DNA of 64,000 bases from Curtobacterium flaccumfaciens (GCF_013359815.1 NZ_JABMCF010000033.1:248001-312000); one strand, 5' to 3'; positions 24,663 through 33,993 are shown, counted from the first letter of the stretch. Notes: generated by a model not told the origin, from the letters alone. Translations and numbers: made by a program.

Positions 24663-25106
24663 TCACACCTGGTCGACGCGCTCCAGCAGCTCCGTCAGTT
24701 CGTCCTTCAGGGACTCGAGTCGGGCGAGTGGCCACCCGAGCCGGTCGGCGACGGCGAGCGGCACCGCCTGCGCCCGGTCGCGCAGGGCGTGCCCGGCGGT
24801 CGTCAGGGACACCTCGAGCTGGCGTTCGTCGGCGGCGCTGCGGGTGCGGCGGACGTAGCCGGAGGCCTCCAGCCGCTTGAGCAGCGGGCTCAGTGTTGCG
24901 GAGTCGAGTCGCAGCTCGCCGGCGATCTCCCGCACCGACCGCGGGTCACGCTCCCACAGGGCGAGCATCACGAGGTACTGCGGGTGAGTCAGGCCCATCG
25001 GTTCGAGCAGGTCGCGGTACAGCCCGATGACGCTGCGGCTCGTCGCCGCGAGTGCGAAGCAGAGCTGCCGGTCGAGCGCGAGCGGTTCCGGTGCGGTCTG
25101 GGTCAT
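24663..25106 (-). CDS. MarR family regulator, OhrR-like redox sensor
   Basis: 147 residues from ATG 25106. Winged HTH at about residues 50-110 ('SVREIAGELRLDSATLSPL', 'VRRTRSAADERQLEV'). The N-terminal 'LDRQLCFALAATSRSVIGLY' and 'LTHPQYLVMLALWE' match the OhrR branch, where the Cys (residue 16) is the peroxide or electrophile sensor. That fits control of an ene-reductase. It has its own operator (25124-25135). Confidence 0.88.
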   Translation of the reverse strand: MTQTAPEPLALDRQLCFALAATSRSVIGLYRDLLEPMGLTHPQYLVMLALWERDPRSVREIAGELRLDSATLSPLLKRLEASGYVRRTRSAADERQLEVSLTTAGHALRDRAQAVPLAVADRLGWPLARLESLKDELTELLERVDQV

Positions 25107-25123
25107 GCCCTCAGGGTACTTCG

Positions 25124-25135
25124 TTCGTGCACGAA
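25124..25135 (-). promoter_or_regulatory. MarR operator upstream of the marR gene
   Basis: TTCGTGCACGAA, 18 bp upstream of the marR ATG. Here the palindrome extends outward as ACTTCGT / ACGAAGT. Indicates autoregulation. Confidence 0.65.
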
Positions 25136-25163
25136 GTGGTGTGGTCGCGACCCGGGGCGGTGG

Positions 25164-25229
25164 GCGCAACGGCCTGGAGGCCCGGTGCCGGTCTCGTGGA
25201 CCGGCACCGGGCCTCCAGGGTGGTTGCGC
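25164..25229. terminator. Terminator palindrome (GGAGGCCCG family) after the MMPL gene
   Basis: Inner arms 25173-25192 and 25200-25219 are perfect; an outer stem GCGCAAC/GTTGCGC (25164-25170, 25223-25229) extends it. The same inner and outer parts recur at 37973-38043. Confidence 0.75.
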
Positions 25230-25240
25230 TGCTGCGTCGA

Positions 25241-27892
25241 CTACGCGCGGTGCGCGGGCGGGTGGCCCGAGTCGTGCGCGTTCGCGTCCGGCTCCACGGG
25301 GAGCGCGTGGGTGCCGGTGTGCGTGTCCTCGTGGCCGGCGACCGGGTGGGTGCGCTCGAGCTTCGCGCCCTCCACGTCGACGTCCGGCACGATGCGGTCG
25401 AGCCACTTCGGGAACCACCAGGCGCTCTTGCCGAGCAGGTGCATCGCCGACGGGATGAGCAGCATGCGGACGACGAAGGCGTCGATCAGCACGCCGAACG
25501 CCAGCCCGAAGCCGATCGGCTTGATGGTGGACGAGTCCGAGAAGATGAAGCCCGCGAACACGGAGATCATGATGATCGCCGCCGCCGTGACCACCGCGCG
25601 ACCCGCGTGCAGACCGCGCTGGACGGCCACCTTCGCGCTCGCGCCGTGGGCGTAGGCCTCACGCATGCCGGACACCAGGAACAGCTGGTAGTCCATCGCC
25701 AGACCGAACAGGATGCCGATCTCGATGATGGGCAGGAAGCTCAGGATCGGTGCCGGGTCGTGCACACCGAAGACCGAGCCGAGCCAGCCGAACTGGTAGA
25801 TCGCGGTCAGCCCACCGAACGACGCCAGCACGGACAGGATGAACCCGGCGGTGGCGGTGATCGGCACGAGGAACGACCGGAACACGATGATCAGGATGAT
25901 CAGCGACAGCCCGACGACCACCACGAGGTAGAGCGGCAGCACGTTCGAGAGCTTCTCGGACACGTCGATGTTCGCCGACGCGTTGCCGGCGACGCCGAGG
26001 GTGACCTTGCCGTCGTCGGTGGAGACGGTCTGCTCGCGCAGGTCCTTCACGACGTTCTCGGTGGAGACGCTGTCCGGGCCGCCGGCGGGCTTCACCTGGA
26101 ACGCGACGATGTCACGGTCCTTCGAGGCGCCGATGGGCAGCACGGCCTCCACGTCGTCGTTCTTCGCGATGGCCTGGCCGATGGTGACCTCGGTCGCGGT
26201 GACGTCGCTCTTGCTGATCGACTCCGGCAGGGTCGCCACGACGAGCAGCGGGCCGTTCTGCCCGGCGCCGAACTCCTTCTCGAGCGTCTTGTAGGCCTTG
26301 TACTGGCTCGACTCGACGGCTTCGGACGAACCGCTCGGCAGGCCGAGGCGCATCTGGGTCGCGGGCAGGGCGATGGTGCCGAGCACCGCGACGCCGAGGA
26401 CGAGCGTGATGACCGCGCGCCAGCTCGACATCGGCTTGTTCGGGATCCGCGTGGAGTCGGTGTTGCCGATCTTCGTGCGCTCCTTCTTCCGCAGGATCCG
26501 CATGCCGATGAGCGACAGCAGGGCCGGGGTGAAGGACGTCGCGATGAGGATCGCGAAGAGCACCGCGACCGCGCCGACCGTGCCCATCAGGCCGAGGAAC
26601 GGGATGCCGGTGATGTTCAGCGCGAGCAGCGCGACGATGACCGTCGCACCGGCGAACACCACGGCGTTGCCCGAGGTGCCGTTCGCGAGCCCGATCGACT
26701 CGTGCACCTGCATGCCCTGCTTCAGCTGGGTCCGGTGCCGGTTCAGGATGAACAGCGAGTAGTCGATGCCGACCGCCAGGCCCAGCATCACCCCCAGGAC
26801 CGGCGTGACCGAGATGAACTCGACGACGCTCGAGAACGACAGGGCGGTGAGCGAGGCGACGCCGACGCCGAGCACGGCGCTGACGAGCGGGACCGCGGCG
26901 CCGATGACCGTGCGGAGCATCAGGAGCAGCACGATCGCGGCGATGATGACACCACCGATCTCACCCGGGCCGAGGATCGACGGCACACCCTGTGCGATGT
27001 CGTTCGAGACGTACACGTTGACGCCCTGGATGTCGGCCGACTCGGCGTCGTCCGCGATGGCGGTCTTCGTGTCCGCGGGGACCTCGTAGGTCGACTTCGT
27101 GAACTGCACGGTGCCGATCGCGGCGCTGCCGTTGTCCGACACGAAGCGGATGTCCTTCGACAGGTCGAGCAGGTCCGAGCCCTGTTCGAGCTCCTGCTCG
27201 TTGTCGTCGAGCTTCTGCTTGTTCGTGTCGATCGTCTTCTGGGCGTCGGCGATCTGCTGCTCACCGGCGTCGATCTGGGCCTGCTGGGCGTCGATCTGCG
27301 CCTGCGCCTGCTGGAGCTGGGCGGCCGCTGCCTGCGCCTGTGCGGCGGGGACGGCTGCGCCACCGGCTGCCTGCGCCTGGGCCTCCTGCGCGTCGAGCTG
27401 CGCCTGGGCGTCCTCGATCTTCTGCTTGCCGGACTCGAGCTGCGCCTTCTGGGCGTCGAGCTGGTCCTGGCCGGTCTCGATCTTCGCGCGACCGGACTCG
27501 ATCTGGTCACGGCCGTCGACGATCTTCTGCCGCTGGTCGTCGAGCTGGTCCTGGGTGGCGAAGCCGCTCGTCGTGCCCTTGACGCCGTCGAGCTTCTCGA
27601 GGCTGGTCAGGAAGTCGTCGATCTCGGACTGCTGCGACGACGAGAACGCCTTGCCGTCCTTCGTCTCGAAGACGATCGTGCCGTTGCCGCCGTTCGCCGA
27701 CGGGAACTTGTCGGCGAGCTGGTCCTGCACCTGACTGGTCTTGGTGTTCGGAATCGTGATCGACGACGAGATGGTGCCGGCGAAGAGCGTGTACGTGACG
27801 CCCGCGACGGCCATGATCACGACCCAGGTGATGATCACGAGCCAGTGGCGTCGTGCGGAGAACCGTCCGAGACGGTAGAGGAGACCGGCCAT
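25241..27892 (-). CDS. MMPL/RND family membrane transporter with long extracytoplasmic coiled coil
   Basis: 883 residues, about 12 helices in two RND halves. MMPL features include 'GLAVGIDYSLFILNRHRTQL' (Asp/Tyr pair in TM4) near residue 375 and 'FGLAMDYQLFLVSGMREAY' in the second half near residue 735. Between TM1 and the first porter-like region lies an unusual insertion at about residues 115-245 of repeated 'QIDAQQAQIDAG'-type heptads rich in Gln, Ala and Asp, predicted coiled coil. MMPL proteins export lipids, glycolipids or drugs. A TetR gene lies 86 bp upstream on the same strand and probably controls it. Substrate unknown. Confidence 0.92.
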   Translation of the reverse strand: MAGLLYRLGRFSARRHWLVIITWVVIMAVAGVTYTLFAGTISSSITIPNTKTSQVQDQLADKFPSANGGNGTIVFETKDGKAFSSSQQSEIDDFLTSLEKLDGVKGTTSGFATQDQLDDQRQKIVDGRDQIESGRAKIETGQDQLDAQKAQLESGKQKIEDAQAQLDAQEAQAQAAGGAAVPAAQAQAAAAQLQQAQAQIDAQQAQIDAGEQQIADAQKTIDTNKQKLDDNEQELEQGSDLLDLSKDIRFVSDNGSAAIGTVQFTKSTYEVPADTKTAIADDAESADIQGVNVYVSNDIAQGVPSILGPGEIGGVIIAAIVLLLMLRTVIGAAVPLVSAVLGVGVASLTALSFSSVVEFISVTPVLGVMLGLAVGIDYSLFILNRHRTQLKQGMQVHESIGLANGTSGNAVVFAGATVIVALLALNITGIPFLGLMGTVGAVAVLFAILIATSFTPALLSLIGMRILRKKERTKIGNTDSTRIPNKPMSSWRAVITLVLGVAVLGTIALPATQMRLGLPSGSSEAVESSQYKAYKTLEKEFGAGQNGPLLVVATLPESISKSDVTATEVTIGQAIAKNDDVEAVLPIGASKDRDIVAFQVKPAGGPDSVSTENVVKDLREQTVSTDDGKVTLGVAGNASANIDVSEKLSNVLPLYLVVVVGLSLIILIIVFRSFLVPITATAGFILSVLASFGGLTAIYQFGWLGSVFGVHDPAPILSFLPIIEIGILFGLAMDYQLFLVSGMREAYAHGASAKVAVQRGLHAGRAVVTAAAIIMISVFAGFIFSDSSTIKPIGFGLAFGVLIDAFVVRMLLIPSAMHLLGKSAWWFPKWLDRIVPDVDVEGAKLERTHPVAGHEDTHTGTHALPVEPDANAHDSGHPPAHRA

Positions 27893-27978
27893 GCGGTTGC
27901 CTGCGGTCCTTTCGTGTCAGGTGCTGGTGGTGCGGGGTGCGCCGGTGGACCCCTGGGGGATGAGGAGGTGGGGCGGTG

Positions 27979-28617
27979 TCAGTCGTCGGCCATGTAGCCG
28001 CTGCGGACGCTGTGCACGAGTCGTGCGAGCAGGTCGTCCCAGGCGTCGAGCGCCGGCTGGTCGAGCTCGGGGCCGGACGTCGCCAGCCAGTGCTCCGCGA
28101 TGACGACGATGCCGCTCATGAGCGACTCGACGAGCAGTGCGGCATCGAGGGGGTCGGCGGCCGGGTATCGCCGGGCGACCTCGTGCCGGAGCCGTTCGGT
28201 CACCCGCGAGAACGCCGTCTGGGTCAGCACCGCGGCCTTCGGGTCGTCCTTGCCCGGGTCGCCGAGGATCCGGTACATGCTGGCGATCGCCGGAGCCAGG
28301 TCGGCACCGCGGGCGGCGGACTCGAGCTCGTCGAACATCGAGGCCCGGCTGCCGTCGCCCACCGGGGTCCGGGCCATGTCGGCGAGGAACCGGTCGATGA
28401 TGACGGACAGCTCCTGCTCGCACACGGCCAGCAGGACCTCGTCGAGCGAGGCGAAGTGGTTGAACACGGTGCGCCGGGCGATGTCGGCCCGGGCGGCGAG
28501 GTCGTCCACGCTGAAGTCGCGGCCGCCGCGCTCGTCGATCAAGTCGCGAGCGGCCTGCAGGATCGCCGCACGGTGCTTCGCCTTGAGGGCAGCACGGCGG
28601 TCGGTCGCGATGGTCAC
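27979..28617 (-). CDS. TetR/AcrR family regulator of the MMPL exporter
   Basis: 212 residues if GTG 28617 is used; ATG 28638 in frame would add seven residues but lies inside the operator palindrome. HTH: 'AILQAARDLIDERGGRDF', 'LAARADIARRTVFNHFAS'. The position directly upstream of the MMPL gene, same strand, suggests local repression of the exporter. A set of TGCA-containing inverted repeats at 28633-28670 is the likely operator. Confidence 0.88.
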   Translation of the reverse strand: MTIATDRRAALKAKHRAAILQAARDLIDERGGRDFSVDDLAARADIARRTVFNHFASLDEVLLAVCEQELSVIIDRFLADMARTPVGDGSRASMFDELESAARGADLAPAIASMYRILGDPGKDDPKAAVLTQTAFSRVTERLRHEVARRYPAADPLDAALLVESLMSGIVVIAEHWLATSGPELDQPALDAWDDLLARLVHSVRSGYMADD

Positions 28618-28632
28618 GAGATGGAACACTAG

Positions 28633-28670
28633 GTGCATCGATGCACTCGGTGCAACGAGGTTGAGTGCAT
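28633..28670. promoter_or_regulatory. Probable TetR operator in the tetR/mannitol dehydrogenase divergent region
   Basis: GTGCATCGATGCAC (28633-28646) is a perfect 14-bp palindrome, and ATGCACTC (28641-28648) is inverted again as GAGTGCAT (28663-28670). Confidence 0.5.
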
Positions 28671-28686
28671 CCCCAGGTTCGTCCCC

Positions 28687-28712
28687 CGGTGCAGAACGTC
28701 TGTGCTGCACCG
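28687..28712 (+). promoter_or_regulatory. Inverted repeat upstream of the mannitol dehydrogenase gene
   Basis: CGGTGCAG and CTGCACCG (8-bp arms, 10-bp spacer) about 65 bp before the start codon. It could be a regulator site or a short leader hairpin. Confidence 0.35.
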
Positions 28713-28778
28713 CTGTTCAGTCGGAGGTACCGGGTGCCAGACTGGCCGGACGAACCGCCACCGTACGAAGGAGTACCG

Positions 28779-30260
28779 ATGCCCGTCCGCCTGTCCCCGG
28801 AGACCCTCGACGAGATCGCCGCGAGCGGCGTCGCCGTGCCCACCTACGACCGCGACGGCATCACCGCCGGCATCGTCCACTTCGGCGTCGGCGGGTTCCA
28901 CCGCGCGCACCAGGCGATGGTGATCGACCGGCTCCTGCAGCGAGGCGAGGCCCGCGAGTACGGCATCTGCGGCGTGGGCGTGCTCGAGCAGGACCGTCGG
29001 ATGGCGACCGCGATGGCCGAGCAGGGCGGCCTGTACACGCTCGTCCTCAAGCACCCGGACGGCACCCGTGAGTCACGCGTCGTCGGCAGCATCGTCGAGT
29101 ACCTGCTCGCGGTCGACGACCCCGACGCCGTCGTCGAGAAGATGGCGCACCCGGACACCAGGATCGTCAGCCTGACCATCACCGAGGGCGGCTACAACTT
29201 CGACCACGTCACCGGCGAGTTCGTCGCCGACGAGCCCGGCGTCGCGGCCGACCTGCGCGGCGACGGCCCGCGCCGCACGGTCTTCGGCCTGGTGGTCGAG
29301 GCACTGCGCCGCCGACGGGACCGCGGCCTCGACCCGTTCACCGTGATGTCCTGCGACAACATCCAGGGCAACGGGCACGTCGCACGGTCGATGTTCACCG
29401 CCTACGCCCGGCTGCAGGACCCGGCCTTCGCGGACTGGATGGACGAGCACGTGGCGTTCCCGAACTCGATGGTCGACCGCATCACCCCGGTCACCGCCGA
29501 CGAGGACCGCGCCTGGGTCCGCGACGAGCTCGGCATCGACGACGCCTGGCCCGTCGTCGCCGAACCGTTCTTCCAGTGGGTGCTCGAGGACGCCCACCCC
29601 GCCGGCCGCCCGCCCTACGAGGACGCCGACGTCCAGCTCGTCGACGACGTCGAGCCGTACGAACTCATGAAGCTCCGGCTCCTCAACGCCAGCCACCAGG
29701 GGCTCTGCTACTTCGGGTACCTGTCGGGGTACCGCTACGCGCACGAGGCCACGCAGGACCCGGCGATCGCGACCTTCCTGCGCCGCTACATGGACGAAGA
29801 GGGCACACCGACGCTGCACCCGGTGCCCGGCATCGACCTGGAGGACTACAAGTCGACCCTGATCGAGCGCTTCCAGAACCCCGAGGTGCGCGACACCCTC
29901 GCCCGGCTCTGCGCCGAGTCGAGCGACCGGATCCCGAAGTGGCTGCTCCCCGTCGTGCGCGAGAACCTGGCCGCCGGCCGACCCGTCACGCTGTCCGCCG
30001 GCATCGTCGCGTCGTGGGCCCGCTACGACGAGGGCACCGACGAGTCCGGCGAGCGCATCGAGATCGTCGACCGGCTCGCCGAGCCCCTGCAGCGCATCGC
30101 CCTCACCCAGCGCGACGACCGCCTCGCCTTCATCGCGAACCGCCAGGTCTTCGGCGACCTGGTCGACGACGAACGGTTCGTCGCCGCGTACCGCGACGCC
30201 CTGGACGGGCTCATCGCGGACGGCGCGAACGCCACCGTGGAGCGCCTGTCACGGTCCTGA
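28779..30260 (+). CDS. Mannitol 2-dehydrogenase family protein (polyol-specific long-chain dehydrogenase)
   Basis: 493 residues from ATG 28779 with AAGGAG upstream (28768-28773). The N-terminal Rossmann region has 'GIVHFGVGGFHRAHQ'; the catalytic Lys and surrounding family motif 'MKLRLLNASHQGL' is at about residue 300. Members oxidise D-mannitol to fructose, or fructuronate/tagaturonate-type substrates, with NAD. No sugar kinase or transporter lies next to it, so the substrate (mannitol, arabitol or a hexuronate product) is open. A GGAGGCCCG-family palindrome follows as terminator. Confidence 0.9.
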   Translation: MPVRLSPETLDEIAASGVAVPTYDRDGITAGIVHFGVGGFHRAHQAMVIDRLLQRGEAREYGICGVGVLEQDRRMATAMAEQGGLYTLVLKHPDGTRESRVVGSIVEYLLAVDDPDAVVEKMAHPDTRIVSLTITEGGYNFDHVTGEFVADEPGVAADLRGDGPRRTVFGLVVEALRRRRDRGLDPFTVMSCDNIQGNGHVARSMFTAYARLQDPAFADWMDEHVAFPNSMVDRITPVTADEDRAWVRDELGIDDAWPVVAEPFFQWVLEDAHPAGRPPYEDADVQLVDDVEPYELMKLRLLNASHQGLCYFGYLSGYRYAHEATQDPAIATFLRRYMDEEGTPTLHPVPGIDLEDYKSTLIERFQNPEVRDTLARLCAESSDRIPKWLLPVVRENLAAGRPVTLSAGIVASWARYDEGTDESGERIEIVDRLAEPLQRIALTQRDDRLAFIANRQVFGDLVDDERFVAAYRDALDGLIADGANATVERLSRS

Positions 30261-30275
30261 GACGCGACCGACCGA

Positions 30276-30319
30276 CGGACGGGAGGCCCGTGGCGGCGCC
30301 GCCACGGGCCTCCCGTCCG
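30276..30319. terminator. 44-bp perfect palindrome, terminator (GGAGGCCCG family)
   Basis: Arms 30276-30297 and 30298-30319, no loop, 15 bp after the dehydrogenase stop. Confidence 0.8.
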
Positions 30320-30367
30320 CCTGCTGCCCACGGGACGGGCGCGGGACGGCGGTTCGTGTCCGCGCGA

Positions 30368-30415
30368 TGACGGTTCCGGTTCGCGAACCCCGAGGATCGT
30401 GAACCAGAACCGTCA
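30368..30415. terminator. Stem-loop after the GNAT gene
   Basis: Arms 30368-30386 and 30397-30415 (19 nt, two mismatches) just beyond the stop of the leftward GNAT gene. Its sequence is unrelated to the palindrome next to it. Confidence 0.65.
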
Positions 30416-30420
30416 GCCGC

Positions 30421-30978
30421 TCACCGCGCAACGTCGTCCCACGGCACCGGAGTGGTCTCGCCCGTTTCCCAGTCGCGGCGCAGCACGCCGTAGCCGACCG
30501 ACCCGACGGCCGGGCCGCCGTCGACGGGCCACGCCTCGCGGTAGTGGGCCTCCTGCACCCAGCCTGCACGGATGAAGACCCGGCGCATGGCGGTGTTGTC
30601 CTCGCGGGTCTGGCCCTCGAAGCGCGTGATCGCCGGCATCGTCGTGAACACGTGGTCGGTCACCGCGCGCAGGGCGGGGACCCCGAGGCCGCGGCCCCGG
30701 AAGCGACCGGCCAGGCGCAGGTCGAACAGGGGGACGGGGTCGGCCAGGTCCTCGAGGCGGACCAGTCCGATCCGCCCGTGCTCGTCGTGGTCGAGCCAGG
30801 AGGTGTCGTGCTCGTCGTCGCGGTAGGCGCCGGAGTCGACGGCGCTCGCCGCGTCGGCCGCGCTGATGCGCCGTCGGACGTGGAACGGGAACTCCTCGGA
30901 CGTCAGGAACGCGAGCAGCTCCTGGCGGTCGGTGCCGGTGGGGTCCAGGCGGGTGAGGCGGACGGCGGGGGCTGGCAT
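30421..30978 (-). CDS. GNAT family N-acetyltransferase
   Basis: 185 residues. The acetyl-CoA binding motif A appears as '[19 protein letters not shown]' (RxxGxG/A type), preceded by the strand '[13 protein letters not shown]' and followed by the '[19 protein letters not shown]' motif B region typical of RimJ-like enzymes. It acetylates an amine of unknown nature (protein N-terminus, antibiotic or metabolite). Divergent from the beta-lactamase gene by about 40 bp. Confidence 0.88.
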   Translation of the reverse strand: MPAPAVRLTRLDPTGTDRQELLAFLTSEEFPFHVRRRISAADAASAVDSGAYRDDEHDTSWLDHDEHGRIGLVRLEDLADPVPLFDLRLAGRFRGRGLGVPALRAVTDHVFTTMPAITRFEGQTREDNTAMRRVFIRAGWVQEAHYREAWPVDGGPAVGSVGYGVLRRDWETGETTPVPWDDVAR

Positions 30979-31020
30979 GCCGCTCAGGGTAGTTGCACGG
31001 TCGTCGGGCAGGCTCGGGGC

Positions 31021-31983
31021 GTGCGAGGTGTGACGGGGATGACGGCCGCTGCTCTGACGGCGTTGGTGCTGGTCGGGCTGGTGGCGTGCTCCGGTGCGCC
31101 GGGTGGTGACACGACCGGGCCGACGTCGTCCACGTCAGTGTCGGCTTCTGCGTCTGGGTCGGCTTCGGTGGCGCCGTCGACCGATCCGGCGACCGACCCC
31201 GCCACCGCGCGGGCCTTCGCTGCGCTGGAGCGGCGGTACGACGCACGGCTCGGGGTCGCCGCGATCGACACCGGGAGCGGTCGGACGATCGCACACCGTG
31301 CGGGGGAGCGGTTCGCGTTCGCGTCGACCGTCAAGGTGTTCATCGCGGCCGCGGTCCTCGACGCCTCCTCCGACGCCGACCTGGCGACCGTGGTGCACTA
31401 CGACCGCGGCGACCTGCTCGAGTACGCGCCCGTGACGAGCGAGCACGTCGACACCGGGATGACGGTGCGCGAGCTCGTCGACGCGGCGCTCCGCTCCAGC
31501 GACAACACCGCGGCGAACCTGCTGGTGGAGCAGCTCGGCGGGCCGGACGCCGTCGAGCGGTGGCTGCGCGGCATCGGGGACCGGACGACGCGTGTCGACC
31601 GGGTCGAACCCGACCTGAACGAGGCGACCCCGGGCGACCCACGGGACACGACGACGCCGGAGCGGTTCGCGGCGGACCTCCGGACCGTGCTGCTCGGGGA
31701 CGCCCTCGACGCCGCCGACCGGCGGGTGCTCCGTGAGGCGATGCTCGGCAACACGACCGGGGACGCGACGATCCGTGCCGGGGTGGACCCGTCGTGGCGG
31801 GTCGCCGACAAGACCGGCACGGCGTCCTACGGGGTGCGGAACGACATCGCGGTCGTGACGCCGCCGGGGCGCGACCCCGTCGTGCTCGTGGTGATGACGA
31901 GCCGCGCCGATCCCGGTGCGGAGCCGTCGGACGCGCTCGTCGCCGCGGCGACCCGCACCGCGGTGGCCGGGCTGTCCGACTGA
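31021..31983 (+). CDS. bla: Class A beta-lactamase, lipoprotein
   Basis: 320 residues from GTG 31021; ATG 31039 is possible but leaves a very short signal. A lipoprotein signal ends at 'GLVAC' (Cys23), then a Ser/Thr/Ala linker. The penicillin-recognising motifs are all present: 'FASTVKVF' (SxxK, about residue 102), 'SDNTAAN' (SDN, about 160), '[11 protein letters not shown]' (omega loop with the deacylating Glu), and 'DKTGTASYG' (KTG, about 264). Hydrolyses beta-lactams outside the membrane. No LysR/BlaI-type regulator is beside it, so expression is probably constitutive. Confidence 0.95.
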   Translation: MRGVTGMTAAALTALVLVGLVACSGAPGGDTTGPTSSTSVSASASGSASVAPSTDPATDPATARAFAALERRYDARLGVAAIDTGSGRTIAHRAGERFAFASTVKVFIAAAVLDASSDADLATVVHYDRGDLLEYAPVTSEHVDTGMTVRELVDAALRSSDNTAANLLVEQLGGPDAVERWLRGIGDRTTRVDRVEPDLNEATPGDPRDTTTPERFAADLRTVLLGDALDAADRRVLREAMLGNTTGDATIRAGVDPSWRVADKTGTASYGVRNDIAVVTPPGRDPVVLVVMTSRADPGAEPSDALVAAATRTAVAGLSD

Positions 31984-32015
31984 GTCGCCAGCGTCGCGGG
32001 ACTGTCGTCGCGGGA

Positions 32016-33005
32016 CTACCGGAGGGTAGTCGCCCAGCGCCCGATGGCGTCGTACGCCCGTTCCCGCACGTCCGGCGCGGACAGCACCACGTCGTGCAGG
32101 GCGCCGGCGAGTCGGCGGACCGTGACCTCCTCGCCGAGGGAGAGCGAGCGGTGCGCCACCGTGTCGACGTTCAGGGCGACGTCGGCCCGCGCCATGCCCG
32201 GGTCCCACCGCGGCTGGAGCATGCTCTTGTCGCTCAGCATCACCAGGGTCGGGACCCCGATCCCGAGGCCCTTCTCGACCTGTGCCTGGCCGTCGAAGAC
32301 CGCTGCGAGCCATCCGGGGTGCAGGGGGAAGCCACGCTCCGGCCGCCACTGCTGCTCGTAGGTCCACGACCCCTCGCCCTCAGCCGAGACGGTGCGGGTG
32401 TAGAAGCCGGGGTCGACGGCGGGCATCGGTGCGAGGGGGTTCCGGCGGGCACCGAGCTTGATGACCGGTGCGACGATGGCCCGGCCGACCGCGGTGGCCT
32501 GGAACTCGAGCCACGGGCTGTTCAGCACGAGGCCGTGCACGAGCTCCGGGTGCCGAGCTGCCCAGAGCGACAGGGTCAGGCCGCCGGTGGAGTGGCCCAT
32601 CGGGACGAGTCGGCGGCGGTCCGAGCCGGGGTGCTCGGCCGAGATCGCGTCGAGCGCTGCGGCGATGTCCTCGTCGTACACCGCCAGGTCGTCGACCATG
32701 CCCGGGGTCTGGTACGGACGCAGGCTCCGACCGTACTTCCGCAGGTCCAGCGCGTGGAACCGGGCACCGAGCCGCTCGAGGCGTTCGGCGAGCTCCACCT
32801 GGAAGAAGTAGTCCGACCAGCCGTGCACGTAGAGCACGTCGACCCCGTGCAGTGGCCCGCGACCGTGCAGCAGCAGGTCCGTCGGGGTGTGCCGGCGGCG
32901 GACCAGGGTGGCGACGACGGGCCCCTCGGAGTCGGTGCCGAGCGGCAGTTCGAGCCGCTCGTACGGTGCTCCGAGCACGTCCTCGTGCCACCCCTGGTCC
33001 GTCAT
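32016..33005 (-). CDS. Alpha/beta hydrolase (monoacylglycerol lipase / lysophospholipase type)
   Basis: 329 residues. 'VLYVHGWSDYFFQ' carries the HG oxyanion strand, the nucleophile elbow is 'PMGHSTGGLTLSL' (about residue 155), and 'LMLSDKSM' and 'LAGALHDVVLS' supply Asp and His. No signal peptide, so cytoplasmic. Close to Hydrolase_4 enzymes acting on acylglycerols or lysophospholipids; the substrate is unproven. Convergent with the beta-lactamase and codirectional with the MDR gene, 55 bp apart. Confidence 0.88.
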   Translation of the reverse strand: MTDQGWHEDVLGAPYERLELPLGTDSEGPVVATLVRRRHTPTDLLLHGRGPLHGVDVLYVHGWSDYFFQVELAERLERLGARFHALDLRKYGRSLRPYQTPGMVDDLAVYDEDIAAALDAISAEHPGSDRRRLVPMGHSTGGLTLSLWAARHPELVHGLVLNSPWLEFQATAVGRAIVAPVIKLGARRNPLAPMPAVDPGFYTRTVSAEGEGSWTYEQQWRPERGFPLHPGWLAAVFDGQAQVEKGLGIGVPTLVMLSDKSMLQPRWDPGMARADVALNVDTVAHRSLSLGEEVTVRRLAGALHDVVLSAPDVRERAYDAIGRWATTLR

Positions 33006-33060
33006 GCGCCGAGCGTATCCGGCGCTGGTGCGGGCGGTGCTGGTGTGGGGTGTGCGGCCG

Positions 33061-33993
33061 TCACCCGACCAGGACCACGACCTTGCCGCTGATCCGTCCC
33101 GCGGCCGCCTCGGCGTGCAGGGACGGCAGTTCGGTCAGCGGGATGCGCCGGGTGACCTCGACCGTGAGCGCCCCGGCGTCGACCAGGGACACCAGCTCCG
33201 CCAGGCGTTCGCGGTTGCGCAGGACGAACACCGTCGCCGCCCGGACCCCGCGGGACTCGTCGTCCGGCGTGGCCATGAACGCCGTGGTGCTGACGACCGC
33301 GCCGCCGTCACGCACGACGTCGACGAGTGCCGCGAAGTCCTGCGGGTCGATCGGGGCGAGGTTGAGCAGCACGTCGACCGGCTCCGTCACGGCGGCACGG
33401 ACGTCGGTCGTGGTGTGGTCGATGACCTCGTGCGCGCCGGCTGCCCGGACGGCCTCGATGCTGCGCGGGCTCGCCGTCGCGATCACGTGGACCCCGGTGC
33501 GGACGGCGAGCTGGATCGCGTACTTGCCCACCACGCCGCCGGCTCCCACGACCAGCAGGCGTTGGCCTGCCTCGAGCCGCCCGTCGTCGAACAGTGCCTG
33601 CCACGCGGTGAGTGCCACGGAGGGCAGCGCCGCCGCGTCGGCCAATGGGATGCTCGTCGGTGCCGCGACCACCGCGTCCGCCGGGGCGATGACGTACTCG
33701 GCCGCCCCGCCGTCGAGTTCCATCGGCAGGAACGCGACGACGGCGTCCCCGACCGCGATCCCCTCGACACCGTCGCCGAGCGCGTCGACGGTGCCGGACA
33801 CGTCGTAGCCGGGGACGTGCGGCAGCTGGACCGGGATCGGCAGGAACCCGCCCCGCATCCCGTTGTCCGCCGCGTTGAACGCCGAGGCGGCGACGCGGAG
33901 TCGCACCTGCCCGGCGCCCGGGGTGGGCTGCTCGACGTCCTCGGTGCGGAGCACCTCGGGACCGCCGACCTCGTGGAACCGTACTGCCTGCAT
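33061..33993 (-). CDS. NADP-dependent MDR oxidoreductase (quinone-reductase-like)
   Basis: 310 residues from ATG 33993 with an AAGGGC ribosome site. Medium-chain dehydrogenase fold without zinc ligands: GroES-like domain ('HVPGYDVSGTVDALGDG') then Rossmann 'RLLVVGAGGVVGKYAIQLA' near residue 145. Such zinc-free enzymes reduce quinones or enones with NADPH. Divergent from a MarR gene; two copies of one operator lie between them, so the MarR protein probably represses both. Confidence 0.9.
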   Translation of the reverse strand: MQAVRFHEVGGPEVLRTEDVEQPTPGAGQVRLRVAASAFNAADNGMRGGFLPIPVQLPHVPGYDVSGTVDALGDGVEGIAVGDAVVAFLPMELDGGAAEYVIAPADAVVAAPTSIPLADAAALPSVALTAWQALFDDGRLEAGQRLLVVGAGGVVGKYAIQLAVRTGVHVIATASPRSIEAVRAAGAHEVIDHTTTDVRAAVTEPVDVLLNLAPIDPQDFAALVDVVRDGGAVVSTTAFMATPDDESRGVRAATVFVLRNRERLAELVSLVDAGALTVEVTRRIPLTELPSLHAEAAAGRISGKVVVLVG

